A stretch of 12,521 nt of DNA from Bryobacteraceae bacterium. GTDB taxonomy: Bacteria; Acidobacteriota; Terriglobia; Bryobacterales; Bryobacteraceae. The notes under the pieces are model-generated. The model was given only the letters and a program-made list of their open reading frames with translations, was not told where the DNA came from and did no database searches. Shown here in pieces: positions 1-7,296 of this stretch (position 1 is the first letter of the stretch; each line of letters starts with the position of its first letter). The stretch covers positions 1 through 12,521 of the forward strand of contig JAICMB010000040.1 of assembly GCA_025929455.1 (NCBI GenBank). Reading direction: 5' to 3'. The position numbers and the translations under genes are program-made.

Positions 1-1
1 C

Positions 2-487
2 GCGGACTTTGCCGCAGTCGTCGAGGATTTCCGCCGTATGGGGTTGGCGCTCGCGCCCACGTTCATCGCGTTCACGCCGTGGACCACGCGCGAAAGCTAT
101 CGCGAGATGCTGGCGGGAATCGCGGAGCTCGATCTGATCGGCAACGTCGCGCCCGTGCAGCTTGCGCTGCGCCTGCTGATCACAGGCGGCTCGCGGCTGC
201 TCGAGCTTCCTGAGATACAAGGTAGTGTGCAGCCGTTCGATGATGCCGCGCTTGTATATCCGTGGACACATCCGGACCCGCAGATGGACACGCTGGCCGC
301 GCACGCTCTGGCCGCTATGGCGGATGCGAACGATCGCCGCGAGGCATTCGAGGAGGCATGGGCGCTCGCGACGGATGAGCCGCTGCCCGAGAATTTCGAC
401 CTACTCCCGCGCGCGGCAATTCCTTATCTCGATGAGCCCTGGTATTGTTGAGCGGAGCCCACCTCCGGGCAGTTGGCCCGCATCTAG
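2..487 (+). CDS. CUAEP-tail radical SAM selenoprotein, C-terminal part (TGA 449-451 read as Sec)
   Basis: Seen: an open frame runs from the window edge to TGA at 449-451, preceded by TGT (Cys) and followed in frame by GCG GAG CCC (Ala-Glu-Pro). It continues T-S-G-Q-L-A-R-I to TAG at 485-487. Known: a family of radical SAM proteins ends in CUAEP or CCAEP, where U is selenocysteine, and the tail here fits exactly (PWYC-U-AEP). The visible 161 residues are the C-terminal region. The CxxxCxxC iron-sulfur motif would lie upstream, outside the window. 'APTFIAFTPWTT' resembles the last strands of a radical SAM barrel. The remainder is mostly helical with an acidic, proline-rich end. An automated caller would stop this gene at 451 and lose the functional tail. 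The next gene, an ATP-grasp ligase, starts 2 nt after the TAG, so the two are probably co-translated. The substrate is unknown. The Cys-Sec pair suggests redox or metal/sulfur chemistry, which is inference only. Confidence 0.85.
449..451 (+). other. Selenocysteine (UGA) recoding site
   Basis: TGA stands in frame between Cys (TGT 446-448) and Ala-Glu-Pro, giving the CUAEP signature. Twelve further sense codons follow before TAG. A candidate SECIS hairpin lies 15-29 nt downstream. This requires selA/selB/selC/selD elsewhere in the genome, which the window cannot show. Confidence 0.83.
466..480 (+). promoter_or_regulatory. Candidate bacterial SECIS hairpin
   Basis: CGGGC (466-470) pairs perfectly with GCCCG (476-480) around the 5-nt loop AGTTG (471-475). 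The loop opens 19 nt after the TGA and has a G in its first two bases, followed by U. Bacterial SECIS elements recognised by SelB have a small apical loop with a G (often GU) at about this distance from UGA. An alternative hairpin at 453-467 (CGGAG/CTCCG) overlaps it by 2 nt and could compete. The hairpin also lies directly before the start codon of the next gene. Confidence 0.65.
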
Positions 488-489
488 CC

Positions 490-1695
490 ATGAAGAAACG
501 CGTAATGCTGGTCGCCGCGACCACGGGTTATCAAACGCGGTCGTTTCAGCAGGCCGCCGGGCGCGCCGGCATCTCGCTCGCGATGGCGACCGACCGCTGC
601 CACGTGTTGGACGACCCCTGGGGCGATCACGCGCTGCCGATCCGCTTTGACGACAGCGCGGGCGCCGCAGAGGCCGCCATGGTCGCGGGTGAACTCGACG
701 GCATCGTAGCGGTCGGCGATCGAGCGGCAATAACCGCAGCCCACATCGCAAAAACGCGCGCGCTGCGCTTCAGCGCGCCGGACGCGGTTGCTGCCGCCGG
801 GAACAAATATCTTGCGCACGAGCGCTTCCGCGCATCGGGGTTGCTCGTGACCGAGTATTATCGTGTGCCTGTCGAGGACGCGCCGGATGACGCGCGCTTC
901 TATCCGTGTGTGCTGAAGCCTCTCGGCATGTCCGCAAGCCGCGGCGTCATTCGCGCCGACAACTCGCGCGAATTTCGGGTCGCGTTTGCGCGCATCACTG
1001 AACTCATTCACGATACGCAGGGGACCGAACCGTTCATACAGATCGAACGCTATATCCCCGGCCGCGAATTCGCGCTCGAGGGTTTGCTTACGAGTGGCGC
1101 GTTGCGCACGCTGGCCATCTTCGACAAGCCCGACCCGCTCGAAGGACCGTACTTCGAGGAAACGATCTATATCACGCCGTCGCGGGAGACCGCGGCTGTG
1201 CAGCGCGCCATCGGAGAGACCGCCCAGCGCGCCACCCGCGCGCTGGGCTTAAGCGATGGTCCCGTGCACGCCGAAATGCGCGTGAATGAGCAGGGCGTGT
1301 GGATGCTCGAGGTGGCCGCACGCCCCATCGGTGGTCTGTGCGCGCAGGCGCTTCCCGGTCTCGAAGAATTGATCCTGCATCACGCCGCGGGCGATCCGCT
1401 TCCGAGCGAGCCTTTGTTGCGCAGCGCGAGCGGCGTCATGATGATTCCGATCCCTGCCGCCGGAGTCTACGTAGGCGTCGACGGCGTTGACCATGCGCGC
1501 GCGGTCGACTGCATCACCGATGTCGCTATTACCGCCAAAGAAGGACAACGCCTGGTCCCGCTTCCTGAAGGCAACAGCTATCTCGGATTCATCTTCGCGC
1601 GCGCGGAGGACCCCGCCGAGGTCGATCGTGCACTGCGGGAATCGCACGCGCGTCTGCGGTTCGCGATTTCGGCCGCGCTTCCCGTGCTGCGCTAG
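490..1695 (+). CDS. ATP-grasp domain ligase paired with the CUAEP radical SAM gene
   Basis: This is a 401-aa ATP-grasp enzyme. The family activates a carboxylate as an acylphosphate with ATP and joins it to an amine or other nucleophile. Seen: N-terminal Rossmann-like pre-ATP-grasp domain (about 1-100); ATP-grasp core with the nucleotide-binding Lys at about 143 (VLKPLGMSASRGV, Gly/Ser-rich loop); EFALEGLL at about 193-200; metal-binding acidic residues in HAEMRV (E262) and LEVAARPIGG (E274, R278); then a C-terminal LAL-like domain (about 310-401). This layout resembles L-amino-acid ligase and carbamoyl-phosphate-synthase-like ATP-grasp proteins. The start ATG at 490 was chosen over an upstream TTG at 445 because MKKRVMLVAATTG is a natural N-terminus and because the upstream frame ends at 487 once UGA is recoded. 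No clear Shine-Dalgarno is visible, so translation is probably coupled to the gene before. The exact substrate cannot be named. Confidence 0.88.
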   Translation: MKKRVMLVAATTGYQTRSFQQAAGRAGISLAMATDRCHVLDDPWGDHALPIRFDDSAGAAEAAMVAGELDGIVAVGDRAAITAAHIAKTRALRFSAPDAVAAAGNKYLAHERFRASGLLVTEYYRVPVEDAPDDARFYPCVLKPLGMSASRGVIRADNSREFRVAFARITELIHDTQGTEPFIQIERYIPGREFALEGLLTSGALRTLAIFDKPDPLEGPYFEETIYITPSRETAAVQRAIGETAQRATRALGLSDGPVHAEMRVNEQGVWMLEVAARPIGGLCAQALPGLEELILHHAAGDPLPSEPLLRSASGVMMIPIPAAGVYVGVDGVDHARAVDCITDVAITAKEGQRLVPLPEGNSYLGFIFARAEDPAEVDRALRESHARLRFAISAALPVLR

Positions 1696-1731
1696 GACCG
1701 TTTCGCTCCCTAACGCTACACTGAATTTTCC

Positions 1732-3453
1732 ATGCGTTGGAGCAAACTCTTCATCCCCACATTGCGCGAAAACCCCGCTGAAGCCGAGGTGGTCAGCCAC
1801 CAACTCCTGCTGCGCGCCGGCTACATCCGCCAGCTTGCAGCGGGCATTTACAGCTACTTGTATCTCGCGCAACGGACACTGCTGAAAATTGAGCAGATCG
1901 TGCGCGAAGAGATGAACGCGATCGGGGCGCAGGAGTTTTATCTGCCCGCGCTCAACCCCGCCGAACTGTGGCAGGAATCCGGCCGCTGGGACATCATGGG
2001 CGACAACATGTTCCGGCTGAAGGACCGCTTCGGGCGGCCGCTCGCCCTCGCGATGACGCACGAAGAAGTCATGACCTCCATCGCGCGCGGCGAGCTGCGC
2101 AGCTACAAACAACTCCCGCAGATCTGGTATCAAATTCAGACTAAATTCCGCGACGAGCCGCGTCCCAAGTCGGGCCTGTTGCGCGTGCGCCAGTTCCTCA
2201 TGAAGGACGCCTATTCGTTCGACCTCACGCCCACCGGTCTCGACGAGAGCTACGACAAACACTACAGCGCGTATTGCAAAATCTTCGACCGCTGCGGTCT
2301 GGAGTATATCGTGGTCGAAGCGCATTCGGGCGCCATGGGCGGCAGCCAGTCGCACGAATTCATGGTGAAGTCCGACGCCGGCGAAGACTACGTCGTGCGC
2401 TGCACCGAGTGCGATTACTCGGCCAATCTCGAAAAGGCGGTAACGCGCGCTTCCGCGCCCGCGCAAACCGACGCGGACAGCAGTGCGCAGCGGGAGGAGA
2501 TTCACACGCCCGGCAAAAAAACCATTGCTGAAGTGGCGGAGTTCCTTGGCGCGCCGGAAACATCACTCATCAAAAGCCTTGTCATGGTCGCCGATGGCAA
2601 GCCGCTGCTCGTTCTGCTGCGGGGCGATCATCAGCTCAGCGAAACCAAGCTGAGCGCGATTGGAGGGGCACAGAACGCCCGGCCGGCGCATCCCGAAGAG
2701 ATACGCGAATGGTTCGGCGCCGAAGCCGGCTCACTCGGTCCCGTGGACGTGCGGGGCATGCGCACCGTCGCCGACGAGAGCCTGCGCGAGCGCCGCAACA
2801 TGATCGCCGGAGCGAACAAGGACGATTACCATCTGAAGTACGTCACGCCGGGCCGCGATTTCGCAGCCGAGTATCTGGACCTTCGACAGGCTCAGGAAGG
2901 CGACGCCTGCGCGAACTGCGGCGCGGCGGTCGAGCTGGTCAAAACCGTCGAGATCGGACACATTTTCAAGCTTGGCTACAAGTACTCGGACTCCATGGGG
3001 CTTCGCGTTCTCAACGAAGCCGGTGAAGAAGTGACGGTCATCATGGGCTCCTACGGCATCGGTATCGAACGCATTCTGAGCGCCGCCATCGAACTCTATC
3101 ACGACAAAGATGGCATGGCGCTGCCACACACCATCGCGCCGTTCACGGTCGTGGTCACTCCCGTCAACTACGCGGATGCCGAGCAACGCAAAATTGCTGA
3201 GGATATCTACAATTCGTGCCGCGACGCCTGTATTGATACGCTGATCGACGATCGCGACGAACGTCCCGGCGTGAAGTTCAAAGACGCGGACCTGATCGGC
3301 ATTCCGTACCGTATTACGGTCGGCAAAAAGGCTGCGCGCGGGATCGTGGAGGTCGTCGAGCGCAAGTCGAGACAGACTGTCGAAGTGGAAGCGGCGAATG
3401 CGGCGTCCTATGTGATCGATAAGATCAACGCCGGTGTGCCGCCGGGCGTATGA
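1732..3453 (+). CDS. proS: Proline--tRNA ligase, bacterial type with editing domain
   Basis: Cytoplasmic class II aminoacyl-tRNA synthetase that charges tRNA-Pro with proline. The 573 aa match the usual bacterial-type length. Seen: [15 protein letters not shown] at the N-terminus; catalytic core with THEE at about 109-112; motif 2 [21 protein letters not shown] at about 139-159; motif 3 [11 protein letters not shown] at about 439-449. A YbaK-like editing insertion at about 255-385 clears mischarged Ala-tRNA-Pro; it includes KSLVM and the [12 protein letters not shown] stretch. Cys pairs at about 224/227 and 393/396 flank the insertion, as in many bacterial ProRS. The C-terminal anticodon-binding domain has [20 protein letters not shown] at about 506-525. 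The ATG start is 36 nt after the ATP-grasp stop, with no clear Shine-Dalgarno. A TACACT at 1717-1722 could be a weak -10. The stop overlaps the next start as ATGA. It looks intact. Confidence 0.97.
   Translation: MRWSKLFIPTLRENPAEAEVVSHQLLLRAGYIRQLAAGIYSYLYLAQRTLLKIEQIVREEMNAIGAQEFYLPALNPAELWQESGRWDIMGDNMFRLKDRFGRPLALAMTHEEVMTSIARGELRSYKQLPQIWYQIQTKFRDEPRPKSGLLRVRQFLMKDAYSFDLTPTGLDESYDKHYSAYCKIFDRCGLEYIVVEAHSGAMGGSQSHEFMVKSDAGEDYVVRCTECDYSANLEKAVTRASAPAQTDADSSAQREEIHTPGKKTIAEVAEFLGAPETSLIKSLVMVADGKPLLVLLRGDHQLSETKLSAIGGAQNARPAHPEEIREWFGAEAGSLGPVDVRGMRTVADESLRERRNMIAGANKDDYHLKYVTPGRDFAAEYLDLRQAQEGDACANCGAAVELVKTVEIGHIFKLGYKYSDSMGLRVLNEAGEEVTVIMGSYGIGIERILSAAIELYHDKDGMALPHTIAPFTVVVTPVNYADAEQRKIAEDIYNSCRDACIDTLIDDRDERPGVKFKDADLIGIPYRITVGKKAARGIVEVVERKSRQTVEVEAANAASYVIDKINAGVPPGV
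2880..2896 (+). repeat. 17-nt REP-like imperfect palindrome inside proS
   Basis: CCTTCGACAGGCTCAGG is identical to the short imperfect palindrome (CCTGAGCCTGTCGAAGG on the other strand) that recurs as a dispersed repeat in many bacterial genomes. Here it is in frame inside proS and encodes part of DLRQAQEG, just after the editing domain. That peptide fits the family, so chance coding identity is possible. Only one copy was noticed in this window. Confidence 0.4.
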
Positions 3454-4562
3454 GCGCGCCCGATTGGAAAGCCGTTCGCGCGGAATTTCCCGCGCTGCGC
3501 GATTGGACGCACCTCAACACCGCAACCTACGGCCAACTGCCGCGGCGTGCGACTGAGGCCGTGGCGCGATTCTTTGCGCACCGCGATGAGCTGGCGTGCG
3601 CGGATTTTCTGCGCTGGTTCGACGACATGGACCGCTTGCGCGGCAAGATCGCGCGCTTGATCCATTGCGAAGCGGAGGACGTTGCGTTCGTTCCAAACGC
3701 ATCCACCGCGCTCGGAGTTTTGCTCGCCGGCATCGATTGGAAACAATACGATAATGCCATCACGCTCTCGGACGAGTTTCCTAACAATGTGTACGCGCCG
3801 TTGCGCCTGCAGCGGCTCGGGGTCGATTTCATTCAAGTCAGCGGCGACAACCTCCTCGAAGTTGTCAACGAGCATACCCGCCTGGTCCTCGTCAGCATGC
3901 TTAACTACACCACTGGCTTTCGCGCGCGGCTCGACGAGATCGGTCCGCTGTTGCGCGAACGCGGCGTGCTGCTCTATGTCGACGGCACGCAAGGACTTGG
4001 GCCGCTAACGTTCGATTCCGCGCGCGTGCGGCCCGCCATGCTCGCCGCACATGGATACAAATGGATGCTCGCGCCCACGGGCGCGGGCTTCATGTACGTC
4101 GACCCCGAGTTGCGACGCCGTCTCGAGCCGCTCACGGTCGGCTGGCGAAGCCACCGTGACTGGCGCCGCGTGGACAACCTGCATCACGACAATCCGCAAC
4201 TGTCCGACGCCGCGGAACGTTACGAAGGCGGCATGCTGCCGTTCGCCCTGCTTTATGCGATGGAAGCGTCGCTCGACTTCATATTCGAAATAGGCGTGGA
4301 GGCCGTCACGCGCCGCACGTGCGAACTTGCCGCGCTCGTTCGCGACGCCGTGCACCGCCTTGGCGGCGAAGCGCTGTTTGATGACACGCCGATCATCGCC
4401 GCGAGATTCGAAGGCCGCGATCCCTCCATCCTTGCCGGTGCGCTTGAACAGCAGCATATTCTCGTAGCTGCGCGCCACGGTTGCCTGCGCATCTCGCCGT
4501 ATTTCTATAACGACGAAAGCGATATTGCGCGGTTTGAATCCGAGCTAAAACGGCTCCTCTAA
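3450..4562 (+). CDS. Aminotransferase class V (PLP-dependent, NifS/isopenicillin-epimerase-like fold)
   Basis: A 370-aa fold-type I PLP enzyme of the class V group, which includes cysteine desulfurases, kynureninase-like and epimerase-like members. Seen: [12 protein letters not shown] at about 21-32 (N-terminal substrate-site region); [12 protein letters not shown] at about 81-92 (phosphate-binding helix); [10 protein letters not shown] at about 177-186, with the cofactor-binding Asp178 and Gln181; [17 protein letters not shown] at about 201-217, with K204 the likely Schiff-base lysine; and RYEGGMLPF at about 257-265, typical of the class. No cysteine-bearing mobile loop typical of IscS/SufS is apparent, so a true cysteine desulfurase or selenocysteine lyase role is not supported. 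The start ATG overlaps the proS stop by 4 nt (ATGA), so it is translationally coupled to proS. Its 3' end overlaps the opposing gene by 4 nt. Substrate unknown. Confidence 0.88.
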   Translation: MSAPDWKAVRAEFPALRDWTHLNTATYGQLPRRATEAVARFFAHRDELACADFLRWFDDMDRLRGKIARLIHCEAEDVAFVPNASTALGVLLAGIDWKQYDNAITLSDEFPNNVYAPLRLQRLGVDFIQVSGDNLLEVVNEHTRLVLVSMLNYTTGFRARLDEIGPLLRERGVLLYVDGTQGLGPLTFDSARVRPAMLAAHGYKWMLAPTGAGFMYVDPELRRRLEPLTVGWRSHRDWRRVDNLHHDNPQLSDAAERYEGGMLPFALLYAMEASLDFIFEIGVEAVTRRTCELAALVRDAVHRLGGEALFDDTPIIAARFEGRDPSILAGALEQQHILVAARHGCLRISPYFYNDESDIARFESELKRLL

Positions 4563-5062
4563 TCCCTGTTCGGGCCGCGCTTCAGAGTGGCCGATATCGT
4601 TTCGAGTTCGGAGCGAATGGCCACCTGCTCAGCGTGGAGTTGCTCGGCCAAGCTCCGCGTACGCGCGAGTTCATCGTTCAGCGTTGCGAGGCACTCCGCC
4701 GTTTCGCGGAGCAATGTAGCGTTTCGCAATTCAAACTCGTTCACTTGCTGCGTATACCAGAACAATGCGCGGCGAACCATGCGAACTACACTCGCGCCCA
4801 GCTTGCCGCGTACGGTCGGCGGTTCGGGCGGCATACGGCCAATGCGGGAATCCGCGTTCGCCGCGCTGCGTGCAAGTTGGTCAGCGCCTTCGAGCAACGA
4901 GCGAATGGCGGCGTCGCGAGGCGCTCCGGTACGGCGCGGGCGTCGCGTAACTCTGGCTTGCGCGGCACGCCAGGCATTTCCTTCATGCATCCGCGCGACT
5001 TCGCGACCCACGCTCGTCAGCGTCTCAAGTGGTGGCACCGTATTCTCGTTACGAGGCGTCAT
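4559..5062 (-). CDS. Hypothetical coiled-coil protein of the glycosyltransferase cluster
   Basis: 167 aa, function not recognised. Seen: an Arg-rich N-terminal third (about 1-60, e.g. RRPRRTGAPR) and a central segment PPEPPTVRGKLGASVVRMV at about 77-95. An aromatic stretch FWYTQQVNEFELRN follows at about 104-117. The C-terminal helix (about 110-160) has heptad-like Leu/Ala/Glu spacing (TLLRETAECLATLNDELART) and suggests a coiled coil. The middle-to-end portion resembles the leader region found in front of methyltransferase or glycosyltransferase domains in some polysaccharide-cluster proteins of Acidobacteriota and Myxococcota; this is recollection, not an alignment. Here no catalytic domain follows. 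The start overlaps the preceding glycosyltransferase stop by 4 nt (ATGA), so it is the last gene of that operon. It may act as a partner or scaffold for the glycosyltransferases, or be a leftover of a split fusion. Confidence 0.75.
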   Translation of the reverse strand: MTPRNENTVPPLETLTSVGREVARMHEGNAWRAAQARVTRRPRRTGAPRDAAIRSLLEGADQLARSAANADSRIGRMPPEPPTVRGKLGASVVRMVRRALFWYTQQVNEFELRNATLLRETAECLATLNDELARTRSLAEQLHAEQVAIRSELETISATLKRGPNRD

Positions 5063-7296
5063 ACCACGGCTCTCGCGCGCCTCGCGGCCGATGCGGCCGC
5101 AATCGCTTCAAACTGCCGAGCGGCTTTATCCCACGACATGGCGTCGACGCGCTCGCGCTGTTTCGACTCAAAACAGCGAAGCCGGCTCAAGTCTGACGAC
5201 AACTCGATCATCCGATTCGCAAGCGTGACAGTGTCGTCCGCCGGATAAGTATGGATAATGTCTGAGAACTCACGAAAGACCTCCAAATCGGAACAAAGCA
5301 ACGGAGTAAGTGAAGCAAGCGGGAGGCGGATCGCAGCGCTCGACGCCTCGGTTGACCAACGGTACGGCAGAACCACAAGGTCTGCGTCCGCAAGCTCTTC
5401 AAGGACCGTAGTGTCGTCCAAAAACTCCGTGCAGACGAACACGCGATCGGCAATTTCGTTTTCGTCGATAAGCCGCATGCATTCCGACGCATAGGCGCGT
5501 GACTCGGGCACATCGTAGAGGGCGTTTATAAGCTTCAGGCGCAGCGCCGGATTCGCAGTGCTCGCTACGGTAAAAGCCTGCAACAACTCATAAATGCCCT
5601 TGGGGGGCAGAAAAAAACCGAAGCAGGCAACCGTGAACGTGCCCGGAGTTTCTCCAGGAATGTTCCCGCGCTCGACCGAACGCAAAGGCGGCAAGCCGTG
5701 AGGTTGGCACACCGCATGATCAATGCCGGCGGCGATCAGCTTGTCTCTCTCCGCATCTCGATGAACGATGATTGCGTCCACCTCGTTTAGCGCAGAGAAG
5801 GCCTGTTCCGATACCTGATCCACCGATCCATGCAGAGTCATGAGCACGGGTATTCCATGCTTTTTTAGCCGTGCCGCCAGCGCGCGAACTGTCGCTATAG
5901 ATAGCAAGCTGAAGTTGTGTTGTAGCGAAACGATGTCACAGTGCGATCGCGCAATAGCTGCGGCCATTTCTTCGATAGCGGAGACTGACAGGTCGGACGG
6001 GCCTGCCGTCCAACAGCGTGACACGTACCCTTCGTCCGGGCGGACGGTGTTGTGAGTATGGCTCGCGAATACAGAAAACCGGTATTGTGAGCCAAGGCTT
6101 TGGGCGAGATAGCGGGTGTATTCGGCAATCCCACATCTAGCATTCCAGGTACTCACAAATCCAATGTGTATCTTTGATCCGCGCTGTTCCGACTGAGTCG
6201 TGTGTTTCTGGTCTAGCGCGTCCCGGCAGGCGCTTTCGTGACGTGCGGCAACGCGATCCCAGGTGAAATTCGAGCGAATATACTGTTGCGCGCGCGCAGT
6301 TTTGGGCAAGACGACCTCCCGCCCGGATTCGTACAACTCGCGCATGCGCGCAGCCAGCGCGTCCACATCGGGTTCCGCCCACAAGGACCCGCTCTGGGTC
6401 AGGTGCGTGCGCGCGGGCTGTAGCCGGTAATCGATGTTCCAGCACCATTCTGGGCTGCATAGGTCCGCGTGCCCACCGTGAAACGTCGCAATCACGGGCG
6501 TTCCCAACAGCATCGCTTCAGCGACGGGCAGCCCGAAGCCTTCGCCTCGGCTGGGCGCCACCAGACAGTTCGCGTTTTCGATGAGGTATCGCATTTGCGA
6601 AACATCCAGCGAATCCCATAAGAGCTTCACGGCCGAGTGATTCGGATGTCTCGCGAACGCGTTTGCGGCGATGCGCTCCACCTCGTTATGAGGGTTTGCA
6701 AACGTTTTGACGATCAGCCCGACGGGTTCGCTTTTGCGAAATTCACGGCAGTACGCTTCGAGCAAAACGTCGACACCCTTGCGTGGAAAGCAGGACGAGA
6801 TGTGGAGGAAGTGAAAGGTGTCCGGTTCGAAGACGGGCACCTCCCGCGCAGCATCGGCAATGATATGGTCCGCGCCGAGTCCGACGACTTCGACGGGGAC
6901 GTTTACACCGCTGTCGCGCAGTACCGATCGCACATACTCGGACATAACAGTGATCAGATCCAGGCCGGTGTTGAACGCGCCGACCCATCTCTTCGGAAAA
7001 ACGGACTCTTCCCATCCATAACAGTGGATCGCATGCACAGCGCCAATCATGCCGTCTGTGTATGGAGGATAGATGTATCGCGAGTGAATTTGCGCGCGCG
7101 ACTGTGCGGCCGAAGCGACGACGTACGGCGAAAAGTCAGGATGGGTCTTAAGAAACTCCGGACTGAACGGGTACGCCGTGGTGTTGTCGCGCTGATGTAA
7201 TTCTACCGGCCGGCCGGCGCGGATGAGAGCGGCTGCCAAATGCCGGTTTACAATCGCGAGACTATAGTCGCTTTCAAATGGCCCTTCGATCAACAT
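5059..7296 (-). CDS. Tandem two-domain glycosyltransferase (GT4-like x2)
   Basis: A 745-aa cytoplasmic GT-B protein made of two glycosyltransferase modules, probably adding sugars from nucleotide donors to a polysaccharide or glycan. Module 1 (about 1-365): MLIEGPFESDYSLAIVNR start, nucleotide-binding strand FHFLHISSCFPRKGVD at about 161-176, and the E-x7-E motif EGFGLPVAE at about 252-260 followed by AMLLGTPVIAT. Module 2 (about 375-745): a fresh N-terminus IHIGFVSTWNARCGIAEYTR at about 376-395, DIVSLQHNFSLL at about 454-465, VACFGFFLPPKGIYELL at about 556-572, and ADLVVLPYRWSTEASSAAIR at about 638-657. The second module keeps the fold but has STEASSAA where E-x7-E is expected, as in other GAEYTR-type GT4 proteins. 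The start overlaps the upstream gene's stop by 7 nt and the stop overlaps the next start by 4 nt, so these genes are one transcription unit. The sugar specificity of each half is unknown. Confidence 0.9.
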   Translation of the reverse strand: MLIEGPFESDYSLAIVNRHLAAALIRAGRPVELHQRDNTTAYPFSPEFLKTHPDFSPYVVASAAQSRAQIHSRYIYPPYTDGMIGAVHAIHCYGWEESVFPKRWVGAFNTGLDLITVMSEYVRSVLRDSGVNVPVEVVGLGADHIIADAAREVPVFEPDTFHFLHISSCFPRKGVDVLLEAYCREFRKSEPVGLIVKTFANPHNEVERIAANAFARHPNHSAVKLLWDSLDVSQMRYLIENANCLVAPSRGEGFGLPVAEAMLLGTPVIATFHGGHADLCSPEWCWNIDYRLQPARTHLTQSGSLWAEPDVDALAARMRELYESGREVVLPKTARAQQYIRSNFTWDRVAARHESACRDALDQKHTTQSEQRGSKIHIGFVSTWNARCGIAEYTRYLAQSLGSQYRFSVFASHTHNTVRPDEGYVSRCWTAGPSDLSVSAIEEMAAAIARSHCDIVSLQHNFSLLSIATVRALAARLKKHGIPVLMTLHGSVDQVSEQAFSALNEVDAIIVHRDAERDKLIAAGIDHAVCQPHGLPPLRSVERGNIPGETPGTFTVACFGFFLPPKGIYELLQAFTVASTANPALRLKLINALYDVPESRAYASECMRLIDENEIADRVFVCTEFLDDTTVLEELADADLVVLPYRWSTEASSAAIRLPLASLTPLLCSDLEVFREFSDIIHTYPADDTVTLANRMIELSSDLSRLRCFESKQRERVDAMSWDKAARQFEAIAAASAARRARAVV

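Noticed and set aside
445..489. Longer ATP-grasp start at TTG 445, overlapping the radical SAM end
   Set aside because: The extra 15 residues have no family character and overlap the recoded CUAEP tail; ATG 490 gives a normal N-terminus.
1249..2505. 418-codon open frame on the - strand
   Set aside because: It is antisense to the ATP-grasp gene and proS, whose protein motifs are unmistakable. It is a GC-rich codon shadow with no recognisable domain and spans two real genes.
4540..4580. Bidirectional terminator between the convergent aminotransferase and coiled-coil genes
   Set aside because: The genes overlap by 4 nt, and no GC hairpin with a T-run is visible on either strand.
4587..5248. 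Long + strand open frames opposite the coiled-coil gene
   Set aside because: Arg/Ser-rich shadow translations. The - strand gene has ATGA coupling to its neighbour and a plausible helical protein.
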